Below are positions 9,843 to 21,324 of a stretch of 64,000 bases of DNA, one piece after another. The translations under genes were made by a program, and so were the position numbers. Source of the DNA: Pictodentalium vernedei (lineage: Eukaryota > Mollusca > Scaphopoda > Dentaliida > Dentaliidae); contig CM062290.1 of assembly GCA_031216915.1 (NCBI GenBank), positions 386,800,718 through 386,864,717 on the forward strand, in the 5' to 3' direction. Each line of letters opens with the position of its first letter. The first letter of the stretch is position 1. The notes under the pieces are model-generated. The model had not been told where the DNA came from and searched no databases. It worked only from the letters and a program-made list of their open reading frames with translations.

Positions 9843-11146
9843 ATCACCTTCAGTGATAGTTCTAGTTATAGAAGCCAACCAAATCTCAGCAGACACAAAA
9901 GGACTGACCATTATGGCACTGGATATATACAATGCGCACAATGTCTGTATACATTCAAAAGGAAATCTTACTTCCAGAAGCATATACAATGGAGTGGGCA
10001 TGTGAGCACAGAAAACCATGTTATCCACACGGAATGGAATAAACTAAGATAATAAATTAACTGAGCTCGAACTTGACATGCACAGCAAGATTTTAAACCA
10101 TCGCAGAGTGCAACCACCCAATGATGCGACCGCTTGGACAAGTGCTAACAACACTAACGTATGCAGAAATCATAACACAGCCACATCTAACAAGGCCAGT
10201 AACAATAACTGTAACTATTGGGACCAGTACATCCCAGATGACTTTTAAACCAAGTGATAACTTCATTAAGAATAAAACGAACACAGGTAAAAAATACACA
10301 TTGTTTTCAGGTATAACTTTGTTTGAAAAAAATACATCACACACACAAATTGAAAGTCTTCACTATATTCGGTGCATTAATACACCTCCACAATCTGAAA
10401 TAAATAGAAAAACACATTAACCACTGGCGTTTTATGGATAACACACCACACAGATTTACGCTGTCAGTTACAAGATTCCCCCCCCCCCTCCCCCCACCAA
10501 CCCAGAACATGAACGATAAGAAGAATAAACGGCAGACCCACCATCTGCTAATTGTAGTTAACTGGACAACATACCATAGGATTAACATTAACAGTAAAAT
10601 AAGGCCCCCCTCCCCCCCCCCCCTCTCTCCTCATTTATTATACCAGCACACGCAAAAAGAAAAAATTGGCAGATAATTTATTCGCCAACAATCAGTTAAC
10701 GAACAAATTATCCACCGCATATGTTTAACAATAGACAGAAGGCGGTCCAAATATCCGCCCAGAGATGGACATCTTATCTGCCAACATATGGGATATAAAG
10801 CGGTTACACACCAGATCAGAATCAAACGCAAATCAATCCACTGAAGAGACTAACACAGTCAAAACCGGTCTGGAACATAGCATATGAGAATTCTACTCTC
10901 CTGAGGCTTAACTTCCAATTAATCAACTTTTTGAAACAAGTTGGCTGTGATGAAATCCTTGAATAAAAATAACTGGTTAAATAAATATTCATTCATTACT
11001 TTTTGTGAATTTTGGTAGTAATTTATTTTGTCAGATGTAAACACACACTGCCCCCTTCTAGCGGCAAAAGTTGGCATTCTGTGAGTACACACATACAAAC
11101 ACTTAACTGGACAGGAAGATCAGTTATAATTTAATCCTGTAGTCTA
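9843..11146. other. Unassigned DNA with C-rich tracts
   Basis: C-rich runs occur near 10479-10495 and 10604-10623. No splice-bounded exon or named repeat was recognised. Confidence 0.35.
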
Positions 11147-11542
11147 GAGATGGGCGATATACCATAAATACCGTTCTTCATCAGAATCGAGCTAATATCG
11201 ATTTACCATACCAAGGGAATCTCAAAATACCAAAATTTTGATATTTAATAACATTGCCAGCATTAGTTCAAAAATAAAAGGGCAAACAAAATGAACATTA
11301 TATAAAATTCACGACAAGAAGAGCCCATTGACTGTGTATTTCTAAAGGAGGTATTTTCTCTCAACATTTTTGTTACATCAAATGACCGATGGCAAGTGTC
11401 TGTTACTTCCAACATTTTGACAATTCAGCAGCTTTGTCTGCTGTACAAGGGAGAACTATAACTGGGCAGTATACTTAAAATACCATTCACTATTGGTATT
11501 GGAGTAAGTACATTAAGTTGTTGACAGCGAATACTGTACTGA
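11147..11542. other. Possible hAT-like fragment interrupted by the next element
   Basis: It begins AGAGATGGGCGATATACC, typical of hAT-type left ends, with ATACCG motifs. Similar ATACCGATAC sequence reappears after 11970. No clean right terminus or target duplication was found. Confidence 0.35.
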
Positions 11543-11544
11543 TA

Positions 11545-11954
11545 CAGTGGAACCCTGTTAATTGAATAGCCACTTTGCCAATGAAAATTATTCAGTTAAC
11601 AGGGATTGTGTCACTTTCCTGTTTTCTGGAGATAAACTTAGCATTTATTCTATTATATCTTGTTTGACAGAGCTCCATGAGCTCTGTCAAACAAGATATA
11701 ATAGATTAAATGCCTGTATTGGATGTACTGAGGCCAAATAGGTCTATAAACAAAGGAAAGCTGGGGAGAGCCAGTAATTTCTCAACAAGTTACAAGATTT
11801 TTTATTCAATTAACAGGAGTTTACTCTATAACCTATATTCAATTAACAGGTCAAATTTGTACTAGAGGTATGGTAAATGGTTTTGTGTATGGAAATTATA
11901 TTCAATTAACAGGGTTATTCAGTTAAGAGATATTCAATTAAGTGGGCTCCACTG
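11545..11954. mobile_element. pogo/Tigger-like MITE, copy P1
   Basis: Ends CAGTGGAACCC and GGGCTCCACTG are inverted and flanked by TA, the Tc1/mariner-type target. Motif ATTCAATTAACAGG recurs several times internally and might bind a transposase (inference). A hairpin is at the centre. Confidence 0.75.
11641..11713. repeat. Hairpin core 1, in pogo-like P1
   Basis: Core CTTGTTTGACAGAGCTC, loop CAT, then the complement, extended outward to GCATTTA. One mismatch was seen in arms of 35. The same core appears in elements with TTAA ends and in a hAT-like element. Confidence 0.92.
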
Positions 11955-12408
11955 TACTGAGATGAATCGTTCTAAATATACCGATACAGCTGTTGTGTTA
12001 CAATTACACCAGATAGTTCCACAAGTTATGTTAAAATTTTTCAAAGAGAATTAAATAAAGGTGAGTTAAATACTTATTAACTGGAATATCTATGACTAAG
12101 GTAGGAAAGAATACCTGTGTATCTTTGGAAGTAAAGGCACATGAAATTATATCAATGGTTGTCTGCACACAAATTTGCCTAAAATGTGGGTAAACAAACT
12201 GCTCATAACAGTGTTTAGTTTTGAACAAAATTAGACTGGTAGCCTGAGAGTTTGTGATTACAGAAGTGTATAAAATGATACTATTCAGTCTTCCAGTCTT
12301 GAAAAGGTTACTACTGCATTGGGTACAAAGATCATTTTGAAAGCTATTTGCTCTTTTAAGACACATTCTTTCTCCATAATACATTTTTAATGTGATTTTT
12401 ATTCTCAG

Positions 12409-12527
12409 TGACGAGAGAAGAGTTAGAGAATATCAAAGTAAAACAGGAGGAAATTATTGAAGAGAAGGTGAATCAGATTAAGAAAGAACTCGGTGAGATG
12501 GTGCAGGAACTTAAGGTTAAAGTTAGG
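12409..12527 (+). CDS. Coiled-coil protein exon A (possible kinesin-6 tail)
   Basis: Acceptor TTTTTATTCTCAG precedes the exon and donor GTAAGC follows it. The first two bases finish a codon begun in an upstream exon outside the window, and the exon ends on a codon boundary. It encodes about 39 residues (TREELENIKVKQEEIIEEK...) with heptad-like Leu/Ile/Val spacing, Glu/Lys rich, so coiled coil. It is the first of seven exons whose phases chain together to a stop at 62571. Coiled coil followed by a basic tail would fit the C-terminus of a KIF20-type mitotic kinesin, but no motor domain is in the window and many coiled-coil proteins look alike. The intron after it is 6.5 kb and holds at least six mobile elements. 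Confidence 0.72.
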
Positions 12528-12704
12528 GTAAGCATCATATATGTACCACTGAACCATACTAGGGTAATATCCAACCTTTTTGGAACAGGATCCAAGGCCC
12601 ATTCCATTGAGAAATTTGTATCTCAGAGGTATAAACTGGGAATTCCTATTAGTGCTGTACAAAAAGCACTTGTGAGTAAATTTCAGTTTGTTTGGACACT
12701 TATT

Positions 12705-12917
12705 TTAACCCCTAGCACGCTGGTGCTGCAACAGAATTTTCTTCAATCACTCTGATTTTCTCTGATTTAACTATCAATTTAACCAATTATATCTTCTTTG
12801 ACAGAGCTCACTGAGCTCTGTCAAACAAGATATATTTGTTTAAATATCAAACTGCATTATGGGAAATATTTGCTGTTGAAATCTTTGCCATTTTGACATC
12901 AGTGTGCAGAGGGTTAA
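12705..12917. mobile_element. TTAA MITE, piggyBac-like, CCCCTAGCACGC type
   Basis: TTAACCCCTAGCACGC on the left and GTGTGCAGAGGGTTAA on the right are inverted, with TTAA duplicated. A relative is at 50125-50328. TTAA targets and ends starting CCC are typical of piggyBac-like transposons. Confidence 0.72.
12788..12834. repeat. Hairpin core 1 in a TTAA element
   Basis: TCTTCTTTGACAGAGCTC, loop ACT, then the complement. The core matches the pogo-like hairpin at 11641 although the outer arms and host element differ. Confidence 0.9.
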
Positions 12918-12968
12918 CAAACAAAGTCTGACCATTTTTTTTTTTCTCTGCGCAGTATCTTCTGTGCT

Positions 12969-13189
12969 TTAACCCTTGAAGGCTAAATGTTTCGACTTTG
13001 CTCACTTTTTTACTCTAACAAAACAGGTGCGCCATCTTTGATCTTTGGATAAATTTTCAAGTTTCTTTCTAAGTACCTTGACATTTGAAAATAGGTAAGA
13101 CTTTCTTGAAAACAACTACAAAACTATAGGATATAGACAGTCAAAGTGTAGCAAAAATGCATAAAAAACTCCAGGCCTTTAAGGGTAAA
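12969..13189. mobile_element. TTAA MITE, CCCTTGAAGG type
   Basis: TTAACCCTTGAAGGC on the left and GCCTTTAAGGGTAA on the right are inverted; the right TTAA has lost one T. It is related to 54237-54429. Confidence 0.6.
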
Positions 13190-13250
13190 TATAAAGAGTT
13201 TCTCCATGTATCTATATACACACTAGATTATATGGTATTTGAGTGGGTTT

Positions 13251-13732
13251 TAGGGCTGAAACGGTTGGCTCATTTTCACAACCGACTAACCGAGAGCTAT
13301 AACCGGTTAATATCTGGTTAATATCCGGTTATCCATAGCCATTATTTCATCAAATCTGGGATCAAAACTATAGGAATTGGAAAGCAGTTTTCTCAGAAAC
13401 TATTCCGTAGTGTGTATACAAACAAACGTCAAGTACTCAACAACGTTCGTTTGTATACATACTACGGAATAGTTTCTGCGGTTACTCAGAACTCATGGAA
13501 ATTGCCGAACATTAACGAAGTCTTGAAGCTCAAGTTGATTATTTCTCAATATATACAACGCGGCTTCCAAGTGTAATATATCCTAAAGGAGAAGCGGCAG
13601 ATTTACTATGTTTTAACCGTGGAATGACGATCACTATCGATATTTTGGATAACCGGTTGACGTTTTTTTTTCAAATCGGTTTGGTTGGTAACCGGTTTCA
13701 AACCGGTTATCCAGTTAACCATTTCAGTACTA
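13251..13732. mobile_element. hAT-like MITE with perfect 8-bp target duplication
   Basis: Left end TAGGGCTGAAACGGTT and the inverted right end TAGTACTGAAATGGTT. GTGGGTTT is duplicated exactly at 13243-13250 and 13733-13740. AACCGGTT motifs recur near both ends. Confidence 0.88.
13394..13478. repeat. Hairpin inside the hAT-like MITE
   Basis: Arms CAGAAACTATTCCGTAGT...ACAAACAAACGT and the complement, 36 long with one or two mismatches and a loop of about a dozen bases. Confidence 0.88.
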
Positions 13733-13740
13733 GTGGGTTT

Positions 13741-14271
13741 CTGTTGTATAAACTGCCAAAGGCCTTCAAAGGCCTAATTCTGACTTGGATCACTTTTTAC
13801 TTGAACAAAACAGGTTCCCTAACATGCAGTCTCTGGGAAACTTACAACTTCTAAGAGCATTGGTAGTTGTTTCTAGACAAGTCTCTGATGCCAATTTTGG
13901 CCGCCAAGACTTTACTAGAAATACCAGTATACAGTCCTGGTAATTCATCCTGGTTTCCTCAGCAAAAAAATTGCTGTGGAAAACTGGTGCCTCTACGGCA
14001 ATTGCCATGAAGCCTGTTCGATTGCGTAAAAATCATCAGGGGGGCAGGACATAGTCTCAATTGCCATATACATGTATACATAGTATGCAGTGAAGTGAAA
14101 ACTTTCAAGCAACTTTAACACGTGAAAGTAGTTCAAGATACATGTGAAAATAATCACAGTCAATGTGCAGAATCGTTCACTCAATCAGGAACCATGTGAA
14201 TGCTGAGAAAAAATCTTGGAAGTAAGCAGGCGACTTGCTCAATATGTATAGTATGAGTGAAAATAAGATGC
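13741..14271. other. Decayed repeat fragments
   Basis: Pieces such as TTGAACAAAACAGGT resemble the TTAA element at 12969. No intact ends or coding exon were seen. Confidence 0.35.
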
Positions 14272-14690
14272 AGCATAAGGCCACACAAAGTAGATCTTCT
14301 GTTTCTCAGGCCATTATTTGTGAAATTGCATGCGTGCGAGCGGTTTTTTATTTTATTTTTTATTTCAGTAATTTCTTCTTTGCCATCAAAAGTTCATGTT
14401 CTTGGTTAAAGTTTTAGGCCTCATAATATACAGAATAGCATGGGTGGTGATGTACTTCATCCCTTGAGTGCAAGAAGGCTTTGCAATGCTAAAGCATTGC
14501 AAAGCCTTCTTGCACTCAAGGGACAAATTCATCAATTTTTTTAACTTGGGTAAAATATCAGACATAAACCATTTAATTTTTATTTTTTTTAAGTTTAAAT
14601 TGGTTATAAAAAGAGAGCATGCGGCAGCCAAAAGGACCATGCGGGAGGGCCTGAGAAACAGATTTTTTATTTTTTTAGGCCTAACCACAA
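14272..14690. mobile_element. Small inverted-repeat element, CTGTTTCTCAGGCC type
   Basis: CTGTTTCTCAGGCC near the left and its complement GGCCTGAGAAACAG near the right define inverted ends. A second copy is at 55085-55480. The class is unclear because the target duplication was not resolved. Confidence 0.6.
14460..14523. repeat. Hairpin, centre AATGCTAAAGCATT
   Basis: Arms TCCCTTGAGTGCAAGAAGGC...TGCT pair perfectly over 31 bases with a 2-base loop. In the sister copy (55275-55325) the right inner arm is deleted. Confidence 0.92.
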
Positions 14691-14706
14691 GTTAAGTATC
14701 TCACTG

Positions 14707-14807
14707 CTTCTATGTTGATAACGCCAGAGTCTGATATCAGTTTCTGGAAAGCTCTGTAAGAGCTTTCCAGAATCTGATGTCAGATTCTGGTGTTATCAAC
14801 ATAGAAG
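14707..14807. repeat. Hairpin, centre AGCTCTGTAAGAGCT
   Basis: CTTCTATGTTGATAAC pairs with GTTATCAACATAGAAG, and inner arms CTGATATCAG and CTGGAAAGCTCT also pair. A relative is at 23006-23100. Confidence 0.85.
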
Positions 14808-15109
14808 ACGCAGAACACATAGTTTCTTGTGGTTATGCTGCAACTTGTACTGTAAATTATAAGATAAGCAATACAGCATAGTGCAATGCACATGGTTTGA
14901 TTCCTTGTGTAACCTGGAAGTTGTACAATTTTTGCCACCACAAGTCTTTCTGAAGAAGCAATCCTCAGCAGTATTTTTGCTGTGGACATTTTTTGTTTCC
15001 TCGGCATTTTCCTCGGCACTGCTAATTGCTGAGGGTGAATTACCAGGGCTGTGTATAGCCTCAGGAGTTAAACAGTCAAAGTGTAAGAAAAATGTGTGAA
15101 TGTTTATAG

Positions 15110-15953
15110 TAGGGCTGTCGCGATTATTCGATTAGTCGACTAACCGTCGACTATTGAAGTAGTCGACGTTTTTTATTTTTAGTCGAACGTCGTTCATTTT
15201 CAAGGTGGTACACGTCTACTACACGTCGGGGCTAAATTGCATTGTTTTGTGAGGTGAATGATCAATGAAGGTGAATAACTTTAAATATCTAACCATAGTT
15301 AACATTCATATCCGGAAGACTGTACGACTGTCACTGACTGTGTAAGAAAGAACACTCACAGTTACTCGAGAAGAATAGATTCTTCTGAATTTCTCCCGTC
15401 TTGTACACACGAATGCACCCATTGGAAAACCCAAAGCGCGGAAGTGACAAAATTATGACGAAAGTCAGAACGTCAGATCACTTCTCAAAGTTCGGAACTT
15501 CAGACTAAGATCCAATTTTAACAACTGACGAGGGAATGCATAGATCTCAATGTTCAAAATTTCGAGAAACTTATTGCAGAAAGGAAACATATGCAGGAAC
15601 GTTCTTTGGTAAATTCATTTTAATTCATCGGCTTCAATCTAGTTCAAACTTGGACCCGCAGTCAGTAATATTATTTTTGGGGTTGGTACGTCCTACAGGA
15701 TGTACCAACCCCCAAAATTATATTACGGACTGTGGGTCCAAGATTGGACTACATGTAGCTTCAGTCGGGACCGATTTGTTGTTCCCACAACCCCACTTCA
15801 TCTGAACACACTGGTGCCATTGTCATTTTCAGAGTTTTACGAACAGAAGAATGATTTGCTAAAAAAATCATGGGAAGCTACTATTAATCGACTAACCGTC
15901 GATAACTGGTCACGATTAGTCGATTACAAAAAATGATAGTCGCAACAGCCCTA
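15110..15953. mobile_element. hAT non-autonomous element with exact 8-bp duplication
   Basis: Left end TAGGGCTGTCGCGATTA and inverted right end TAGGGCTGTTGCGACTA. GTTTATAG is duplicated at 15102-15109 and 15954-15961. ATTAGTCGAC and CTAACCGTCGA repeats lie near the ends. No transposase frame remains. Confidence 0.93.
15650..15741. repeat. Hairpin inside the hAT element
   Basis: Long arms run from CTTGGACCC to the centre GTCCTACAGGAT with a few mismatches. Confidence 0.88.
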
Positions 15954-15961
15954 GTTTATAG

Positions 15962-16689
15962 CCTTTTAAGGGCTAGGTGGTGGAATGTGGATTTTTTATG
16001 CTTGGAGTTAGGAAAAAATGGATCTGATTCACATTGAAAATGGATTTTTTTCAACAGACTGTCTGAACTTGTTCGCAACAAAGGTATCTCAGGCTAACTT
16101 CAGGCTAAAGAATAAGAATATGTTATGCCACTGAAAATGTGTTTGTACCATTCTCATTCTGAATGGTTTTTAATGAGAGAAAAAGGTTGCAATACACGAT
16201 GCCGTTTTTTCTGCATTCGGCCTTCCCAGACACCCACCCACCCCTAAACCGCAAGATTTTTCTTATTTTTCGCATATATATTTTCCGCATATATATTTCA
16301 GTAATTTTGAACACCAAAAAAAAATTAAAAATTACGACATATTTTTGGACACCGACCCTTCTCAGCATCATGGATCAAATTTTCTTTAGCACTTTTCCCG
16401 TGTTGTTGAGGGCCATTTTCTAGCATTTCTGGGCATTTCTTATGTGACCCTGAGATTTAACAGAGGTATTTTGACATGGGAAATGTCATGCAGTTGGTTT
16501 TATAGAAACCATTTTTTGACACATGAACCTGCGCTGGCTCTCTAAGTTGTGACTGTTTTATCCAAATGGAACATGAGAGCTTTGTTTTAATTTTTTGTTA
16601 ATTTTATTTTTTATTTTAACACTGGTTGGTGCAATTGTTATATGAACCATTTGTTCTTCTGTTAGTTGTATCTTGATTCTTGATGTATG
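15962..16689. other. Unassigned DNA
   Basis: AT-rich; no exon or bounded repeat was recognised. It may contain a decayed element around 16230-16330. Confidence 0.35.
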
Positions 16690-16940
16690 TTAACCCTTTA
16701 CCCAACATAACAACCAAAACCGGCCAGTGCTATTCACAAAATTCGCCAATTAGTTTTCATTATTTTTTTCATTTTTGTCTCAAAAACATAGGTTATGACC
16801 CCTCTTTGGAACGAGCTCGATGAGCTTGTTCCAAAGAGGGGCCATAACCTAAGTTTTTGAGACAAAAAATGAAAAAAATTAGTTGTTCAAGAATTTTGTT
16901 AGCAAGTGTTGTCTGCTTTTCATGTTAGGTAAAAGGTTAA
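16690..16940. mobile_element. TTAA MITE, CCCTTTACC / CCGGCC type
   Basis: TTAACCCTTTACCCAAC on the left and GTTAGGTAAAAGGTTAA on the right. A near-perfect palindrome fills 16762-16878 with outer arm TTTTGTCTCAAAAAC and inner core TATGACCCCTCTTTGGAACG. Confidence 0.8.
16762..16878. repeat. Hairpin core 2, TTAA element
   Basis: Core TGACCCCTCTTTGGAACGAG with a tiny loop. It shares the inner core with the hairpins at 21669, 47484 and 61800, whose outer arms differ. Confidence 0.9.
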
Positions 16941-17895
16941 AAATAATTTACATATACTTAGTCTTTATTTCTCAAGAGACACGAGGAACCTAAAAGACCT
17001 TTAATTATGTGATTATAAGAAATGTTTAAATCTGTTTAAATACACAAATAAGATGTGCAATTATGGAAATCGAGACACTTGAAGCCAAGCGGACTGCTGG
17101 TTCAAAAAATCATGGGCCCAGATGGGACAGATAGATATGTTATACCCATCAATACAACCCTCTAATAGTGCTATAATGTGTGTATATAAGTCTAAATCAA
17201 TTTGAAGTGTTTAGTTTGGAACAAAATAGCACCACGAAAAAATTTGCAAGGGGTTGGAAAAAATGTGTTTTTGAGCTCTTTGACCACCCACCTACCCCGG
17301 CATTGTGTACTGCAAATTTTTTCTGAGACCTCCCACCCCACCCCCCTCTGAAACTGAAGGGTTTATTTTTTACCAGCATTCAGACAGTATCAAGTTAAAA
17401 ATGTCGAGGCCACCATTTTTGATAACAGTAATTAAATGGTAAATAAATTACCAGCTCAACAAAATAAATTAGAGAAGATAAATTTTTGCCAATATGATAT
17501 ATTTATGTAGATCTACCATATAGATTTACCATCTGTTAAACATGAAAAATAAAACAAAACAAAAATTACTCAGCTATAACACTACTATAAACTTCAGCAG
17601 CTATAGTGCAGGTGAAACAATTGACTGTCATGCACAGAGCAAGAACATGATGTCATGCTCTTCATTCATAAAAAATCAATTCAAAGACACAAATTGATTG
17701 TTAAAACAAAACTAAAATGGTTGGTAAAAAACTCAACTCCTTTTTCTTCAGTTATGCGACCAAGTCAAGAAAGGGAGGAATATTGAAAGATTAATTCATT
17801 ATTACCACCTCATGGGTTTCCAAGGTTGCCCTCTCCTCTGGGTCATGTATCAAAAACTAAGGGAATGATTAACTCCACTTTGAAAACCCTTTTTA
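16941..17895. other. Unassigned intronic DNA
   Basis: AT-rich with polypurine patches; nothing recognised. Confidence 0.35.
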
Positions 17896-18958
17896 TGTGT
17901 ACCCATACTATGTATGGTACACATAATGTCGGCATCCGGGGTGACCATCCGTAGTTCGTCCATCCTTTGTACGTCCGTCCGTCCATCCATCTGTCCGTCC
18001 ATCTGTCCGTCCGGCATCCGTATCCATTTCTTTGGCATTCGATAACTTGAAAAATATTACTTGGATTGTCAAGTTACTTTAAATTTGTGTTCAGGTTACT
18101 GATGTGCTGAGCTGTATAGTTTTTGGTGTAAATCGGATAATTTGATCCTGAGATATTAACCCTTTATCCTTCAAATTGAAAATTCCTCCAATCCCTTTGG
18201 CATTCGATAACTTGAAAAATATTGATTGGATTGTCTAGTTACTTTATATTTGTGTTCAGGTTACTGATTTGCCAAGCTGTATAGTTTTTGGTGTAAATCT
18301 GATGATTTGATCCCGAGATATTAACCCTTTATCCTTCAAATTGAAAATTCTTCAAATCCCTTTGGCATTCGATAACTTGAAAAATATTGCTTGGATTGTC
18401 AAGTTACTTTATATTTGTGTTCAGGTTACTGATGTGCCGAGCTGTATAGTTTTTGGTGTAAATCTGTTATTTTGATCCTGAGATCTTAACCCTTTATCCT
18501 TCAAATTGAAAATTTCTCCAATCCCTTTGGCATTTGATAACTTGAAAAATATTGCTTGGATTGTCAAGTTACTTTATTATTGTGTTCAGGTTACTGATGT
18601 GCTGAGCTGTATAGTTTTTGGTGTAAATCTGATAATTTGATCCGGAGATATTAACCCCCTTTATACTTCAAATTGAAAATTCCTCCAATCCCTTTGGCAT
18701 GAGATAACTCAAAAAATATCAATCCGATTGCCATGTTACTTTATATATTTATTCAGGTTACTGATATGCTGTGCTGTATAGTTTTTTATGTAAATCTGAT
18801 AATTTGATCTGGAGATATTAACCCTTTATCCATCAAATTAGACACTCCTCCAATCCATTTCTGTATGTACCCATACCTTGTATGGTGTACTTAATGTCGG
18901 CATCCGTGGTGGCCCTCCGTCATACAGCTTTCTACTAGTTGCGCGTATGGGTACACAT
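17896..18958. mobile_element. TIR-bounded tandem-repeat element, 165-bp units
   Basis: TGTGTACCCATAC on the left is inverted at the right (GTATGGGTACACA). GTCC-rich sequence follows the left end. Five units beginning TTTGGCAT start at 18031, 18196, 18361, 18526 and 18693, a period of 165-167. The architecture is like the 7765 array but the sequence is unrelated. Confidence 0.82.
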
Positions 18959-19037
18959 CTGACGATTTCATCGGCCTATTTTTGAAACTTCAGAAGGTCT
19001 TAAGATAAAGCTAGCTTGACTTTTTTAACTTTTTTAG

Positions 19038-19184
19038 GAGAAAGATCACAAACTCAGAGAATATGATCGAGAACACAGAAAAGCAGATGCTAATCTGAAG
19101 AAAGCCCTACATGATTTGAAGATAAAAGATGAACACCTGGAAAAGATTAATCATAATCTGTCATCTAATGAGGAACAAATGAAG
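19038..19184 (+). CDS. Coiled-coil protein exon B
   Basis: Acceptor CTTTTTTAACTTTTTTAG and donor GTAATA bound exactly 49 codons, phase 0 at both ends, chaining with exon A and exon C. The product (EKDHKLREYDREHRKADANL... to NEEQMK) is strongly charged with heptad-like hydrophobic positions and has no stop in frame. It continues the coiled coil. Sixteen to twenty bases after the donor a SINE begins, leaving a very short unique stretch on the intron side. The following intron runs 28 kb to exon C and contains all of DIRS elements 2 and 3. Confidence 0.78.
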
Positions 19185-19204
19185 GTAATATTAGATTTTG
19201 TGAC

Positions 19205-19559
19205 GGGAGTTCAGTGGTAGACTTTTGGACTTCTATGCTAGAGGTCCCGAGTTTGATCCCCGTCCGGGATGATCCTTGGGCAAGGCACTTTATCCTGGTT
19301 GCCTACATGGGGGCACGATGACGCTGTGTACTAAGGCATACTGCACATCGATGGTGCACATGTCTTCACCCACTGTAACCCTGCTTGAGCAGAGCTTGAA
19401 CAGAGTTGGAATGTTGAAGAACTGACAGTTGCTCGCCGATTCTTTGTGGTTCTCTCTGGGTACTCCGGCTTCCTCCACCCATGAAACTGTCATGGTCACG
19501 ATTAGCCATTGTGCATAAGTATGTGACCTTAAACACCAATAAATATTAATAATAATAAA
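19205..19559 (+). mobile_element. SINE with a different tRNA-like head
   Basis: The head (GTTCAGTGGTAGACTTTTGG, then GAGTTTGATCCC as B-box-like) is unlike the other SINEs, while the body and ACACCAATAAATA tail are shared. Imperfect flanks ATTAGATTTTGTGA / AATAGATTTTTTGA suggest an older target duplication. Confidence 0.82.
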
Positions 19560-19689
19560 TAATAGATTTTTTGAATTTGCAAATGTATTTCATATCCAAT
19601 GCTTTGGATTTTTTTATTACAATTATATTTTTATATATATATATGTTGGTATGTGTCTCAAACGATTCCATTTTATAGTTAATCCAATA

Positions 19690-20486
19690 CAGTAGTACCC
19701 TGTTAATTAATAGCCATTTTTCCTGTGAAAAATATTCAGTTAACAGGAGTATACAGTTGATCGGGATTTGGTCAATTTCCTGTATTCTGGAAATAATCGG
19801 ATCATTTATTTTATTGTATCTTGTTTTACAGAGCTCTCCATGTCAAACAAGATACAATAGATATTAAATGCCTAGGTATTGTATGTACCTAAGCCAAATA
19901 TGTTTATAAACATCGGAATTCGGTGACTGTTGGGGTAATTTCTTGACATATCACCAAATTGTTTATTTAATTAACAGATGTTTACACCATAGCATATATG
20001 CAATTAACAGGTCAATTTGGAACTGAAGTCATGGTAAATAGTTTAGTGTTTGGAAGCTATATTCAATTAACAGGGTTATTCAATCAAGAGGGGGCGCGGT
20101 GGCTCAGTTGGTAGAGGTGCAGGCTGCATGCCGAGAGGTCCTCAGTTCGAATCCCACCTGCGGCAACCACGTTGTGTCCTTGGGCAAGACACTTCACCCA
20201 CATTGCCCACGTGGGGGCACGGTGACGCTGTGCTCTAAGGCGTACTGCACGTCGATGGTGCACCTGTCTTCAACCAATGCTAACCCTGCTTGTGTGGAGT
20301 TGGTATGTTGGGGAGCTGACAGTTGCTCGCTGTTGCTCGGTGGTTCTCTCCGGGTACTCCGGCTTCCTCCACCTGTAAAACTGTCACGGTCTTGGTTAGC
20401 CATTGTGCAGAAATATGTGACCTTAAACACCAATAAATAAATAAATAAATTCAATTAAGAAATATCCAGTTTAATGGGGTCCACTG
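19690..20486. mobile_element. pogo/Tigger-like MITE P2, carrying a SINE
   Basis: Ends CAGTAGTACCC and GGGGTCCACTG are flanked by TA. The central hairpin near 19824-19868 is partly collapsed (one GAGCTC half lost). A SINE is inserted at 20090. Confidence 0.75.
20090..20449 (+). mobile_element. tRNA-headed SINE inserted in P2
   Basis: Same head, body and tail as the SINE at 6456. Flanks TTCAATCAAGA (20079-20089) and TTCAATTAAGA (20450-20460) are an 11-bp duplication with one change. Confidence 0.92.
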
Positions 20487-20567
20487 TAACTGATTTTGAG
20501 AGTCAACTATGTGAACAACCACCACTAAATTTTTATTTTGAAAAATTAATGTTATCCATTTGTGACT

Positions 20568-20800
20568 TTCTGCTCCTTCACCCAAAGCAAATGATATCAA
20601 AATTTAATATTTTAATATTATTTTTTCAGTTTTTGCTATAATTTTAACCAAACCATATCATGTGACTCCTTGTTGGAACAATCTTGACAGGCTGATTCCA
20701 ATGAGGGGTTACATGATATGGTTTTGTTGAAAGTTTTTGAAAAATAATCTTTTGTAAATTATGCAGATGGATGCGGTCGATACGTAAGGTCAAGGGTTAA
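20568..20800. mobile_element. TTAA MITE X (left end decayed)
   Basis: The right end AAGGTCAAGGGTTAA is clear; the left TTAA has mutated. A decayed core-2 hairpin spans about 20647-20728 (CATATCATGTGACTCC and complement). Confidence 0.55.
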
Positions 20801-20989
20801 CCCTTTAAACAATGCACATGATATCCAAATTTGATATTCTAATTTCATTTTTTCAAATTTTTCAAACAATTGCAACAAAATCATATCAGGTGACCCTGTT
20901 TTTGAATAAGCTTATTAAAATTTAAAAAAAAAATTTCTTCTCCTTTCGAGCTGTTCAGTTTGGGACCGATTTGTTAGGTAAAACGTTAA
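20797..20989. mobile_element. TTAA MITE Y, sharing TTAA with X and Z
   Basis: TTAACCCTTTAAACAATGC on the left and GTTAGGTAAAACGTTAA on the right. It begins in the last four bases of X and ends in the first four bases of Z. Confidence 0.65.
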
Positions 20990-21324
20990 CCCCTTCAACA
21001 CTGGTAGTATCTTCTATGCCAGTTAAATGGCAGAAATTGGATGAGTCCATATCCATTATTTGGGGGTAAAACAATTAATATTTTCAACGTGCAGCCTTCA
21101 GGCTTTTAACACTCAAAAGTTTACTTCTGTCTTTGATCAATTTTCTGTAATAGAACAGGTGCCTCTATGTCCACTCTCTCGGTAAACTTGCAAGTTAAAT
21201 TTTAAGTACCTTGGCAGTCATATAGACAGCCAAAACATGCCTGGAAGCAACTTTAAAACCGCAGGATATAGATTATCAAAAGTGTAGCAAAATGTATGAA
21301 AATCTACTGGCCCCAATGGGTTAA
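20986..21324. mobile_element. TTAA MITE Z, one-armed hairpin copy
   Basis: TTAACCCCTTCAACACTGG on the left and CCCCAATGGGTTAA on the right. It holds TATTTTCAACGTGCAGCC followed by TTCAGGCT, after which the expected right arm is missing. The copy at 23388 has the full palindrome. Confidence 0.65.

Noticed and set aside
12516-12530. Alternative donor AAG|GTTAAA in exon A
   Set aside because: GG|GTAAGC at 12528 is a much better donor and keeps phase 0 into exon B.
18031-18857. CRISPR-like array or repeated promoter
   Set aside because: Contiguous 165-base units without unique spacers.
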